From a virus, in the IMG/VR virus record IMGVR_UViG_3300034190_002923, positions 1 to 40,216 of that record: a DNA stretch of 40,216 nucleotides; one strand, 5' to 3'. This document shows positions 4,862 to 12,850 of this stretch, piece by piece. The notes under the pieces are model-generated. The model was not told the origin of the DNA. It was given only the letters and a program-made list of their open reading frames with translations, and searched no databases. The stretch's first letter is position 1; each line of letters begins with the position of its first letter. The position numbers and the translations under genes are program-made.

Positions 4862-6208
4862 ATGGAATCAAAGATTACTCGGTATATACAATATGCTAGG
4901 CGATTAGCACATTACTACGGATACATTGAAGTGAGCCCTTACTGGTTACTACATGCGGGAGTATCCTCTGATGACAGGGTCATCGCCACTACGTACGAGG
5001 AAAGGGAGATAACTGTAGAATCGTTAAGACAGCTTGTTGACTATACTAGCTCAGGGTTGATGCCTTTAGAGAATATAGGCGGAACTAGGGGAGAGGATAA
5101 CTTTTCCATGGAACAGATGTCAGATAGTGAGGAGATGGTTGAGATTATAAAGCTGTTCAAGGCATATGTGGAAGCGGGAATGTGTGAAGGAGTTCCTTGG
5201 GAACTATTAGCTATGGCCTTAGGTAATGGCGCAGTACCTCCAGGAGGTATAGCATTCTTAGGTACAACCCCTAAGACACTTGCACAGGCGCTAGCGTCAA
5301 GGGCAGATACATTTAGAATACATGGCCTGTCAATGCCTCCATCAGCACCTAAAATTGTACCATTGAAGAAGACTAAGTCACAACCTACTATCGAGAAGTA
5401 CTGTAAAGAGCTATCGAAGATGGCCGAAGAAGGTAATCTTGACCCTATTATAGGTAGGAGTAAGGAGATAGGTCGTATTGTACAAATATTAGGGAGGCGT
5501 AGAAAGAATAACCCGGTCATACTGGGCCCAGCGGGTACTGGAAAGACAGCAATCGCTGAAGGTATAGCGTTGGATATATTTAATAAAGAAGAAAAGGTTA
5601 AGAATCTATGGGGAAAACGTATAGTGTCGTTAGACCTACACTTAATGTTATCAGGTACTAAGTATAGAGGTATGTTCGAAGAAAGATTAACAGCACTTAT
5701 ACAGGAACTAGAGGATGACCCAGACACTATCGTGTTTATTGATGAGATACATACGATAGTGGGAGCAGGTGACAGCGAAGGTTCTACAAACGACGCATCT
5801 AATATGTTAAAGCCTGCTCTAGCTAGGGGAAATGTGCAGGTGATTGGAGCCACTACCAAGTCAGAGTATAGTTATATTAAGCAGGATCCGGCTTTAGAAA
5901 GAAGATTCCAGCCAGTAGAACTACACCACTTGACAGAAAATGAATTACTTGGTATACTTAAAGGTATAAAGGAAATATATGAGAAGTTCCACAAAGTAAC
6001 ATACTCAACTCAGACACTTAAAGCGTGTGTAGTTGAGAGTAGGAAGTTGGTAGGAAGGAACTCCCCGGACGTAGAGATAGATCTTCTCGATGAGTCTGGT
6101 AGTCGTAATAAAGGAAGCAATGTTACACCAGCCATGGTTAGGGAGGTGGCCAAGGAGTTCGGGAGAAGTCTACAGGCACCTAAGCAGGTAGGGTTTAATA
6201 AAAAGTAA
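4862..6208 (+). CDS. Single-ring ClpA/ClpB-like AAA+ ATPase
   Basis: 448 aa. The first 150 residues resemble a degenerate Clp N-domain (two helical repeats). The AAA+ D1 module follows: Walker A GPAGTGKT (222-229), pore loop KYRG (267-270), Walker B VFIDEIH (291-297), sensor GATT (329-332) and arginine finger LERRF (345-349). Conserved substrate-pore and catalytic residues predict an active unfoldase. Unlike ClpA/ClpB it has no second ATPase domain, so the usual ClpP-docking loop is absent; a VGF tripeptide near the C-terminus (443-445) resembles that motif. The phage also encodes a ClpP-like protease (14572-15084). Substrates are unknown. Confidence 0.9.
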   Translation: MESKITRYIQYARRLAHYYGYIEVSPYWLLHAGVSSDDRVIATTYEEREITVESLRQLVDYTSSGLMPLENIGGTRGEDNFSMEQMSDSEEMVEIIKLFKAYVEAGMCEGVPWELLAMALGNGAVPPGGIAFLGTTPKTLAQALASRADTFRIHGLSMPPSAPKIVPLKKTKSQPTIEKYCKELSKMAEEGNLDPIIGRSKEIGRIVQILGRRRKNNPVILGPAGTGKTAIAEGIALDIFNKEEKVKNLWGKRIVSLDLHLMLSGTKYRGMFEERLTALIQELEDDPDTIVFIDEIHTIVGAGDSEGSTNDASNMLKPALARGNVQVIGATTKSEYSYIKQDPALERRFQPVELHHLTENELLGILKGIKEIYEKFHKVTYSTQTLKACVVESRKLVGRNSPDVEIDLLDESGSRNKGSNVTPAMVREVAKEFGRSLQAPKQVGFNKK

Positions 6209-6222
6209 TATGGAGAATTGGT

Positions 6223-6417
6223 ATGAATAGTAGGTTAAAGGTATTCCCTCTCACCGGGCAGCAGTTCGAAACACTTATGTCTAACTTTGATGCAGATATT
6301 AAAGTAAACTATAAAGATGTATTTGACACTATAGATAATATGTTCCCATTCCTCGACTCAGAAGAGTTTGATGATGTGGCTCTGGGAGTTCTAATTGAAC
6401 TGGGGGAGATAGGATAA
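6223..6417 (+). CDS. Hypothetical acidic protein (64 aa)
   Basis: Acidic soluble protein without a recognised domain. GGAG lies seven bases before the ATG. Its stop overlaps the next start as TAATG, so it is coupled to the nucleotide diphosphohydrolase-like gene. A regulatory or accessory role is possible but unsupported. Confidence 0.6.
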   Translation: MNSRLKVFPLTGQQFETLMSNFDADIKVNYKDVFDTIDNMFPFLDSEEFDDVALGVLIELGEIG

Positions 6418-6788
6418 TGGGCGGTAAGAGATCTAATAATGGAAAGCCTCGGCTAGCCTTTATACCTCCAGCTTCGCAAGAGTTGTTGGCTAAAGCACTA
6501 GACTTCGGCGCTAACAAGTATGGGGATTTTAACTGGCGTAAGGCCGGACCTAACTTCAGCTTGCTTAGTATCATGAATAGTCTAGAGCGACATCTTCTGG
6601 CCATCAAGCGGGGAGAGAACAACGACGAAGAGTCTGGATTGCCCCATATAGCCCATGTCCTAGCTAACGCAGCATTTATAGCTCAGCTAGCGGAGGACGG
6701 CACCCTAGTTGATGATAGGTACGTTGGCGAGGTTTTCAAGAAGTCTAAGTTAGCAGGATATGAATTCACAGATGAGACGGAGGACTAG
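6417..6788 (+). CDS. dATP/dGTP diphosphohydrolase-like protein (DUF5664 family)
   Basis: 123 aa. The family pattern is clear: GKPRLAFIPP near the start, LDFGANKYGDFNW (about residues 35-47), a SLERHLLAIKRGE helix and DEESGLPHIAHVLAN. Related all-alpha NTP pyrophosphohydrolases cleave purine dNTPs to dNMP and pyrophosphate, and one homologue (MazZ) works in the 2-aminoadenine DNA pathway. Here the partner enzymes of that pathway (PurZ, DatZ) are not found, so dNTP-pool adjustment during replication is the safer role. GGGGGAG lies 11 bases upstream. Confidence 0.8.
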   Translation: MGGKRSNNGKPRLAFIPPASQELLAKALDFGANKYGDFNWRKAGPNFSLLSIMNSLERHLLAIKRGENNDEESGLPHIAHVLANAAFIAQLAEDGTLVDDRYVGEVFKKSKLAGYEFTDETED

Positions 6789-6789
6789 T

Positions 6790-7101
6790 ATGAGTAAAGA
6801 TACCAAAGGGTCGAGCCTGGAAGAGTTTATGGAAGACTTCAATATAAGTGTAAAGAACAGAGTAATATGTTCATGTCTCCAGGAGATTAGGGACTACCTG
6901 AATACATTTGATAACCAGAAGTTGACAGATAATAGGAAGTCTGTTATAATGAGTTTAGTGGAGGAGATACAGATCTATGGTAACCGTATGGAAGCAGCGA
7001 TCTATGACTACAAAGATGTCCTCCGTGAGTTCACAACATTAACTAAGTTAAGAGCTGAGATTAGGAAGCAAGAAGCTAAGTTGAGGAAGTTAAAGAAGTA
7101 G
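6790..7101 (+). CDS. Hypothetical helical protein with coiled-coil C-terminus (103 aa)
   Basis: The start chosen at 6790 has GGAGG six bases upstream and follows the previous stop; a longer frame from 6760 would overlap that gene without a ribosome site. The protein is helical throughout and ends in a lysine-rich coiled coil. A perfect sigma70 promoter lies inside the coding sequence at 6922-6950. No domain recognised. Confidence 0.65.
   Translation: MSKDTKGSSLEEFMEDFNISVKNRVICSCLQEIRDYLNTFDNQKLTDNRKSVIMSLVEEIQIYGNRMEAAIYDYKDVLREFTTLTKLRAEIRKQEAKLRKLKK
6922..6950 (+). promoter_or_regulatory. Consensus sigma70 promoter inside a coding region
   Basis: TTGACA (6922-6927), 17-bp spacer, TATAAT (6945-6950), all consensus. 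It lies within the 103-aa gene and could drive two small genes and the primase-helicase downstream. A complete chance match is unlikely in a 40-kb genome. Confidence 0.75.
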
Positions 7102-7114
7102 GAGAGATTTAGGT

Positions 7115-7294
7115 ATGTGTAAACGTAAGTTAGGTGAGTATATAGAATTAACTTTATGTTCATTGAGCGGTAAGAAGGGTCAGGCTATTGAGGACTTGAA
7201 TAGGACTGTAGCTCTTCTAGATGAGATTAAAGATCTATACGGGAATGCCCCGTTAAAGAGGTACAAAAAGGAGGGTAATGTATGCCAACAGTAA
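7115..7294 (+). CDS. Hypothetical small protein (59 aa)
   Basis: Begins MCKRKLGEYIELTLCSLSG and is rich in lysine, with a central helix. GGAGAG lies upstream. Its last 13 bases overlap the start of the following membrane-protein gene, whose ribosome site is inside this frame. No domain recognised. Confidence 0.55.
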   Translation: MCKRKLGEYIELTLCSLSGKKGQAIEDLNRTVALLDEIKDLYGNAPLKRYKKEGNVCQQ

Positions 7295-7410
7295 TAGTAG
7301 TATCGTTCTCAGTAAAGACCATGATGGTTCTAATATACCTAGGTCTAGCTATGATAGTAGGGGCATGGATGGTAGGTGGGTGTCACACAGGTAAGGATAA
7401 ACATGAATAA
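7282..7410 (+). CDS. Small membrane protein (42 aa)
   Basis: One long hydrophobic segment (residues 2-33) with a short polar, lysine-rich tail after GGCH. GGAGG lies seven bases before the ATG. It overlaps both neighbours, ending eight bases into the primase-helicase gene. Function unknown. Confidence 0.55.
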   Translation: MPTVIVVSFSVKTMMVLIYLGLAMIVGAWMVGGCHTGKDKHE

Positions 7411-9103
7411 GTTTAAGCAGGAATCCGGACTATTCGTCCGTAAGAAGGAGTGCCCGAAGTGTACGTCCGAAGGGCGAGATAGGAAGGGCGATAATTTTGC
7501 AATATATAAACAAGAGGATGGTAGTTATGATGGGACTTGCTTTAGCTGCGGCTTTTATAGTCGGTGCGATAGTGGGGGGAGCCTTAGTTCTTCACACGAC
7601 GAACACGATACTATAGAGGTACAGACATTGAAACCAACAGATAATATTGAACAAATGCCGTCTATAACACTACTTGATAGGAACATCAAGCAGGATGTTA
7701 CTAGTTTCTATGGGGTTAAGTCAGAAGTAGTTGATGGTAAGGAGATAGCAAGGTACTACCCGGTAACTAAGAGTGGAAAGAGGACAGGCTATAAGAAGAG
7801 AATACTCCCTAAGGACTTCGGTGCTGTGGGAGATACGCGTGACTGCGACATGTTCGGCCAGAGCAAGTTCGCATCAGGTGGAAGACTACTAATTATTACG
7901 GAGGGAGAGGAAGATGCTCTAGCAACATATAGAATATGTGCGTATAAGAGTCCTAAGAAGACTGGATACCCTACAGTGAGCATACCTACTGGAATCAATA
8001 ACGCCGTGAAGACGATTAAGAAGCACTTGGAATGGGTTGAGTCTTTCGACAAAGTAGTATTTGCATTCGATCAGGAGGAGGATGCATTGGCCATAGCTAA
8101 GGAGTGCGCCTCATTACTAGAACCAGGTAAGGGCCATGTAGCTAGGTTCAGTGAGAAAGATGCAAGTGCAATGTGTACCTCCTCTCCAGGGAAGTTTACC
8201 GAACTATACAACGCGATCTGGCAGGCAGAGAAGATTACACCTGACGGACTAGTGACATCATCATCTACTTGGGATGCATGGAAGAATAGGAACAATTACC
8301 AAAGTGTACCTCTGCCAACCGAATGGGGTCTTGATAAAATCCTAGGAGGTATTCGAATAGGAGGACTATATACAGTAGGTGCTGGTACTGGTGTAGGTAA
8401 ATCTACATTGTTTAAGATATTACAACTTAATTTGTGGAGAAAGACAGACGACAATATAGGGGTGATTGCATTAGAGGAACCTTTATGTGATTCTATTGGA
8501 ATGCTTATGGGCCTATACTTAAATAAGAGGATACATATAGAGGAGTCAGTAGTTAGTGAAGAGGAAGAGCTTAGAGCGTGGACCACGTTGTTTGGGGACG
8601 ATAGGTTCATCTTCGAACAGGCATTCGGAGCACTAAATGATGATGCCATGATCCGCAAGATCAGATTCATGGTTAATGGACAGGGATGTAGGTATATATT
8701 TTTGGACCACCTAACAGCACTAACGGATATGTACGGTGACGGTAAGGGGTCTAAGGTAGAGCAGACAGCTAGGCTGGTAGCTAAATTAAAGAACTTGACA
8801 CAGGAGTTGGACTGTGCTATAATTATGATTAGTCACTTAAGAAAGAGGGGAGATGATGCTAGATCTTATGAAGAAGGAGCTGTTCCTGGGCTCGACAGTC
8901 TGTACGGGGCTGCTGCGATTAAGCAGTATTCTGATGCAGTCATCAGTATTGCTCGTGATCAGCGTACCGATCCTAGTGTTACAACTTATCACGTACTTAA
9001 AAACAGACTATCCGGCAGACTAGGTAAAGGTAATCTGTTAGTGTATAACTACACTACAGGGTGGATGGAAGAAGGAGTAATGGAAGGAGATAATGTACTA
9101 TGA
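7403..9103 (+). CDS. T7 gp4-like primase-helicase
   Basis: 566 aa. A zinc-binding domain uses Cys17, Cys20, Cys46 and Cys49. A Toprim domain follows with ITEGEEDAL and VFAFDQEEDA. The C-terminal RecA-like DnaB-type helicase has Walker A GAGTGVGKST (from residue 326) and Walker B IFLDHL (about 432-437). It should synthesise primers and unwind DNA at the fork, paired with the family A polymerase downstream. The start at 7403 has AAGGA just upstream; a frame from 7376 lacks a ribosome site. A perfect promoter lies inside it at 8795-8823. Length matches T7 gp4A. Confidence 0.95.
   Translation: MNKFKQESGLFVRKKECPKCTSEGRDRKGDNFAIYKQEDGSYDGTCFSCGFYSRCDSGGSLSSSHDEHDTIEVQTLKPTDNIEQMPSITLLDRNIKQDVTSFYGVKSEVVDGKEIARYYPVTKSGKRTGYKKRILPKDFGAVGDTRDCDMFGQSKFASGGRLLIITEGEEDALATYRICAYKSPKKTGYPTVSIPTGINNAVKTIKKHLEWVESFDKVVFAFDQEEDALAIAKECASLLEPGKGHVARFSEKDASAMCTSSPGKFTELYNAIWQAEKITPDGLVTSSSTWDAWKNRNNYQSVPLPTEWGLDKILGGIRIGGLYTVGAGTGVGKSTLFKILQLNLWRKTDDNIGVIALEEPLCDSIGMLMGLYLNKRIHIEESVVSEEEELRAWTTLFGDDRFIFEQAFGALNDDAMIRKIRFMVNGQGCRYIFLDHLTALTDMYGDGKGSKVEQTARLVAKLKNLTQELDCAIIMISHLRKRGDDARSYEEGAVPGLDSLYGAAAIKQYSDAVISIARDQRTDPSVTTYHVLKNRLSGRLGKGNLLVYNYTTGWMEEGVMEGDNVL
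8795..8823 (+). promoter_or_regulatory. Consensus sigma70 promoter inside the primase-helicase gene
   Basis: TTGACA (8795-8800), 17-bp spacer, TATAAT (8818-8823). It lies about 280 bp before the end of the helicase gene and would give extra transcripts of the 91-aa protein, the lipoprotein and the DNA polymerase. The protein motif encoded here is conserved in helicases, so some of the match may be forced by coding. Confidence 0.7.
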
Positions 9104-9375
9104 ATAAGAAGGAGAAACTTATGAGGATGGATCCTGTAGCTAAGGTATTCGTATCAGCATTCCAGGCTGTGATAGAGTCATCTCCTAAGATGAATAGGAA
9201 GCTTAAGAAATACCTAAAGCGTCCAACAATAACTATGGTAGATATGGGGAAGGATATTCGGTTCACATTCTCTAAGATACCTAAGAAGCAGATGGCTAAG
9301 GTAGGTGACATTATTGAGGCAGTTCAGACAGCTATGCTGGTAATATATAATACGGAGGTAGAGGATAATGGTTAA
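9100..9375 (+). CDS. Hypothetical basic protein (91 aa)
   Basis: A basic, soluble protein whose ATG overlaps the helicase stop (ATGA). AAGGAG lies about ten bases upstream. It has no recognised domain. Location between helicase and polymerase, and the positive charge, suggest a nucleic-acid or replisome accessory role, which is inference only. Confidence 0.6.
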   Translation: MNKKEKLMRMDPVAKVFVSAFQAVIESSPKMNRKLKKYLKRPTITMVDMGKDIRFTFSKIPKKQMAKVGDIIEAVQTAMLVIYNTEVEDNG

Positions 9376-9652
9376 GATGATATTGACACTAATGTTGGTT
9401 TTTGTAGTTATTTCGTGTGTCCAGGAACATGAGTGCGATGAACCTAAGGTACAGATAACTTTCTTACTTGAATCAGTGGAGATTCGGCAATCTCTAATGC
9501 CTATAGTTCTAGGTATGATGATACCTAGGAGGATTACTTACGGTAATTATAGGTCCTCAGACGGAGAGTACGAGACTAGTACTAGGTATAAAGGGGATAA
9601 GTTTGTAATAGATCTTTGTCCTCACGAATTAGATGAAATCCATGGGAGATAA
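9368..9652 (+). CDS. Putative small lipoprotein (94 aa)
   Basis: A hydrophobic signal ends in VVISC (Cys17), fitting a lipobox. The mature protein is about 78 residues and contains further cysteines (Cys23 and one near the C-terminus) that could form a disulphide in the periplasm. This is the third phage lipoprotein candidate, unusually placed inside the replication module. Function unknown. Confidence 0.6.
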   Translation: MVKMILTLMLVFVVISCVQEHECDEPKVQITFLLESVEIRQSLMPIVLGMMIPRRITYGNYRSSDGEYETSTRYKGDKFVIDLCPHELDEIHGR

Positions 9653-9653
9653 T

Positions 9654-11549
9654 ATGAAAATAGTGTTTGACTTTGAGACATATGATCCTGAGTTGATGGA
9701 GGCAGGATCCGGATACCCCTGGGGAAACATTGAGATCATAGGCATGGGGTACAAGATAGATAGTAGTCCTACAAAATACACTACTGATATCAATGAAATG
9801 GTACAATTGTTAACAGAATCACAGGTTTGGGTAGCACATAACATAAGTTACGAACTCGGTATTGCTAAGTTCCTAGGAGTAGACTTCAAGGATAAGGAGA
9901 TATACTGTACCATGACTGCCTCAATGCTCGAAGATAACTCCCGCATGAGTCATAGCCTAGATATATTAGGTAAGAAATTACTTAAGAAGCATAAGGATAC
10001 CAGCCGCTTCGGTAGACTAGTACTTGAACAGGGTATTGTTCTAGGTGATGTGGTGATATCCTATCCAAAGAAGTATGACAAAATGAAAGCACTTGAAGAA
10101 CCAACTAAGGAAGACCTTGAATATATGGCTAAGACTGAGAAGAAGGTACTAGCAAAAGCAACTAAACTAGCTATGGGGCGCTTAGACATCATACAGGTAG
10201 AAGATCCAGATATCATCGAAGAGTACTGTAAGAACGACGTAGACCTTACATATGAACTTGACCAACACTTCATGGATGTATTAGATATGAATCATTACAA
10301 CACCTTCTCTTCAGTCCACAAGGTTTTGATTGAGATGAGACATAAGGGTGTTAAAGTAGATCTTGAAGCAGCTAAGGCATCTGGCGATCAACTAGACAAG
10401 CTATTAGAGACATTGAGGGAACGCCTAGAGAATATCTATCCAGGGCTTAATATCAATAGCAACAAGCAACTTACAAAGGCTTTCACTGAGCTTAAGATAC
10501 CACTACCTATGGCCATGAGCAAGGCTAAGGGTGAACTGACACCCTCATTCAAGAAGGATACTCTCGAACCACTGGTTGGCACACATGATATATACGAAAT
10601 CATTCTAGGTATTCGTAAGTACGGTAAAGCACGAAATGAATTCATTGAAAACATCTTCAAGTTTCAACATGACGGAAGAATACATGGACAAATGAGGCTC
10701 TTCGGTGCTGCTAGAACAGGTAGATTCAGTCACAAGACACCTAACCTTGCACAGATTCCATCTAGAGATCCTGTTATTGGTCCTATGATGAGATCTATAT
10801 TCATTGCTGATGAGGGGGAGGACTGGTACAGTCTAGACTTCTCAGCCCAAGAGCCTCGAATCATGGTTCATTATGGTATATTATGTCAAGAGAATAAAGT
10901 GAAGTTCAAGAAGGAAGTATACGACAACAAGATTAAAGGATGGAAATCAGAGAAGACATTCAGAACATACGACGTACCTAGTGTGTTAGCGCTGCAGCAG
11001 GCATATATTGATAACCCAGCACTAGATAGTCATACATATAACATGGATATTATTAATAATACCACTGGAGTCGGTATTAGTCGTACAGATACTAAAGCAA
11101 TTGCCTTAGGGAAAGCTTACGGTATGGGACTAAGTAAATTAGCCATATCCCTAAAGATAACAGATGATAAAGCCAAAGAACTAGCTACAGCCTTTGATAC
11201 AGGTAGTCCATTCCTATCGGAACTAGATGCTTTTTGTAAATACAAAATGAGAACCAACGGTAAGATCAAAACAATAGGAGGTAGAGTATCTAAGAGTGAT
11301 GGAGCTGATTATAAGGCACTTAACAAACTAGTCCAAGGTAGTGCAGCAGATCAAACAGCTCTATCAATACTTATGATGTATAATGATTATGGAATTATAC
11401 CTTCTATTGTGGTACACGACGAAGTTAATTTCAGTGGAACCCCTTGGCAGGCTGAGATAGTAAAGAAGTGCATGGAGAATGCAGTTAAGTTAGAAATACC
11501 TAGTCTATCTGAAATAGGTGTAGGTAAAAACTGGAGTGAGGCAAAGTAG
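9654..11549 (+). CDS. Family A DNA polymerase with 3'-5' exonuclease
   Basis: 631 aa. The exonuclease domain shows FDFETYD (residues 5-11), AHNISYELG and YCKNDVDLTYE. Polymerase motif A is LDFSAQEPR (Asp395), motif B starts at Arg477 with Lys481 and Tyr489, and motif C is HDE (588-590). The motif B residue equivalent to E. coli Pol I Phe762 is Leu485. GGGAG lies five bases before the ATG at 9654; the slightly longer frame from 9633 is less likely. It replicates the genome with the gp4-like helicase. No N-terminal 5' nuclease is fused; that activity is encoded separately at 12837. Confidence 0.95.
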   Translation: MKIVFDFETYDPELMEAGSGYPWGNIEIIGMGYKIDSSPTKYTTDINEMVQLLTESQVWVAHNISYELGIAKFLGVDFKDKEIYCTMTASMLEDNSRMSHSLDILGKKLLKKHKDTSRFGRLVLEQGIVLGDVVISYPKKYDKMKALEEPTKEDLEYMAKTEKKVLAKATKLAMGRLDIIQVEDPDIIEEYCKNDVDLTYELDQHFMDVLDMNHYNTFSSVHKVLIEMRHKGVKVDLEAAKASGDQLDKLLETLRERLENIYPGLNINSNKQLTKAFTELKIPLPMAMSKAKGELTPSFKKDTLEPLVGTHDIYEIILGIRKYGKARNEFIENIFKFQHDGRIHGQMRLFGAARTGRFSHKTPNLAQIPSRDPVIGPMMRSIFIADEGEDWYSLDFSAQEPRIMVHYGILCQENKVKFKKEVYDNKIKGWKSEKTFRTYDVPSVLALQQAYIDNPALDSHTYNMDIINNTTGVGISRTDTKAIALGKAYGMGLSKLAISLKITDDKAKELATAFDTGSPFLSELDAFCKYKMRTNGKIKTIGGRVSKSDGADYKALNKLVQGSAADQTALSILMMYNDYGIIPSIVVHDEVNFSGTPWQAEIVKKCMENAVKLEIPSLSEIGVGKNWSEAK

Positions 11550-11585
11550 GGGAGAAGAATTGTTAAATATAAATAGGAGAGAAGA

Positions 11586-11690
11586 ATGATAGAACAATTA
11601 ATTCAAGGTACATTAACAGCAATGGGACTATCGGTCTCCACATTAATAGGTGGAGTATTTGTATATGCAGCATTAATTTATTTTAAGTAG
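11586..11690 (+). CDS. Tiny membrane protein (34 aa)
   Basis: Begins MIEQLIQGTLTAMG, then a single transmembrane segment ending in YFK. AGGAGAG lies just upstream of the ATG, which is much better than chance. It stands between the polymerase and a 90-aa gene. Function unknown. Confidence 0.55.
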   Translation: MIEQLIQGTLTAMGLSVSTLIGGVFVYAALIYFK

Positions 11691-11699
11691 GGTGACTAG

Positions 11700-11972
11700 A
11701 TGTGGTTTTGGATAAAATATAAATTTAATTACTTCAAGAGGTGTTTAAGTAAGATAACTTCTATGGAAAGGGAGGCTTATAGGTGTGGAATAAGTATAAA
11801 TAAGATGGCCAACGGCTCAGGAGAACATAGATTAGTTGTTAGAGAGCCTCGTAAGTTATTAGTTAAGATAGCATCTCACCACCTCATAGAGGAATTAGTC
11901 TCAAGGAATATAGAGACAATAGGGAGAGAAGAGATTGAAGAATTAGTTAAAAACAATAAGACAGGAGAATAA
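11700..11972 (+). CDS. Hypothetical basic protein (90 aa)
   Basis: Aromatic and basic N-terminus (MWFWIKYKFNYF) followed by a helical, charged body. AGGGTG precedes the ATG. No family recognised. The N-terminal patch could bind membrane or nucleic acid. Confidence 0.6.
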   Translation: MWFWIKYKFNYFKRCLSKITSMEREAYRCGISINKMANGSGEHRLVVREPRKLLVKIASHHLIEELVSRNIETIGREEIEELVKNNKTGE

Positions 11973-11973
11973 G

Positions 11974-12189
11974 TTGAATTTAGATGATGACTTCGAGATC
12001 ACCCAGAGCTTTGAGAAGACTATTAAGATCCCGGAGAACCTAGATGCAGACGGATTAGACGCTATATCTAATGTTCTAGGTAGGATGGTGGGTGAAAGTA
12101 TGCAGAGATGGTTAAGTAGTAATGGAACTATGGCTATGGGTGAGAGGATCTCCTATAAAATAGTGGTAGTGCCAAGAGAATATTTTTAA
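11974..12189 (+). CDS. Hypothetical acidic protein, TTG start (71 aa)
   Basis: The start is TTG, supported by AGGAG six bases upstream and by the single-base gap after the previous stop. The protein is acidic at its N-terminus and has no recognised domain. It directly precedes the SSB-like gene. Confidence 0.6.
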   Translation: MNLDDDFEITQSFEKTIKIPENLDADGLDAISNVLGRMVGESMQRWLSSNGTMAMGERISYKIVVVPREYF

Positions 12190-12208
12190 TAAATGAAGGA
12201 GAATAAAG

Positions 12209-12850
12209 ATGGTAGCTAAAATTAATCTACTAAGTGGGGAAGGTGGCCCTAAGATCGTAAACAAACCACTAACAGAGGGTGTGCAGGAGGCAAGAGTTGT
12301 TAGGATTATTCAGCTGGGCGTTCAGCCCGCTAATCCTAGGTTTACTGACTCTAAGCCTACGCCTCAAATGATGATCATGTTTGAGATGGCCGATGATGAG
12401 GTGGATATTAAGGGGGAACTAAAGCCTGCTATGGCATTTATGAGGGTTAATATTGTTGGCGGAGAGAAATCTAAGCTAACTAAGTTGGCTCTAGCTGCAA
12501 AACTGGATCCTGAGAACCTGGAGTTTAAAGACTTCCTAGGTAAGGCATTATCGTTAACCATTAAAAATAAGAAGAGTGGGGATAATGTTTATAGCAATAT
12601 TGCGGACTTTAGTGGTCTATCAGATAGGGCAGCCAGCACTGTGCCGGAAGTTGTAACTGATAGTTACTTCCTAGACTTTGATGATCCAGATCCTAAGGTT
12701 CTTGGTGAGCTAGGTAATGGGATGTTGAAACTTATTCAGAACGCTATTAATTACTCAGGTTCAGTAATCGAGAAAGTTCTTAAGCAGCTGGACGATAGCA
12801 AGCAGACTACTGAGATCACTGCAAAGGACCTAGACAATGACGTCATCTAA
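12209..12850 (+). CDS. Single-stranded DNA-binding protein-like (phage SSB family)
   Basis: 213 aa. The N-terminal pattern EGVQEARVVRIIQLGVQPAN, a beta-rich core with LAAKLDPENLEFKDFLGKALSLTI, and NIADFSGLS match a phage OB-fold SSB-like family that often sits between polymerase and 5'-3' exonuclease. The tail is acidic (DLDNDV), as in T7 gp2.5, where it contacts polymerase. AAGGAG precedes the ATG. It overlaps the exonuclease gene by 14 bp. Function is inferred from pattern and context. Confidence 0.75.
   Translation: MVAKINLLSGEGGPKIVNKPLTEGVQEARVVRIIQLGVQPANPRFTDSKPTPQMMIMFEMADDEVDIKGELKPAMAFMRVNIVGGEKSKLTKLALAAKLDPENLEFKDFLGKALSLTIKNKKSGDNVYSNIADFSGLSDRAASTVPEVVTDSYFLDFDDPDPKVLGELGNGMLKLIQNAINYSGSVIEKVLKQLDDSKQTTEITAKDLDNDVI

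Noticed and set aside
5041-5859. 272-codon minus-strand frame
   Set aside because: It lies wholly opposite the AAA+ gene, which has conserved motifs and a ribosome site; the antisense frame is low-complexity and has no support.
7376-7402. Upstream start of the primase-helicase
   Set aside because: The extra nine codons overlap the membrane-protein gene and lack a ribosome site, whereas 7403 has AAGGA at proper distance and begins just before the zinc domain.
6417-11549. 2-aminoadenine (Z) genome
   Set aside because: The diphosphohydrolase-like gene and a family A polymerase are suggestive, but no PurZ or DatZ homologue is present anywhere in the circle.
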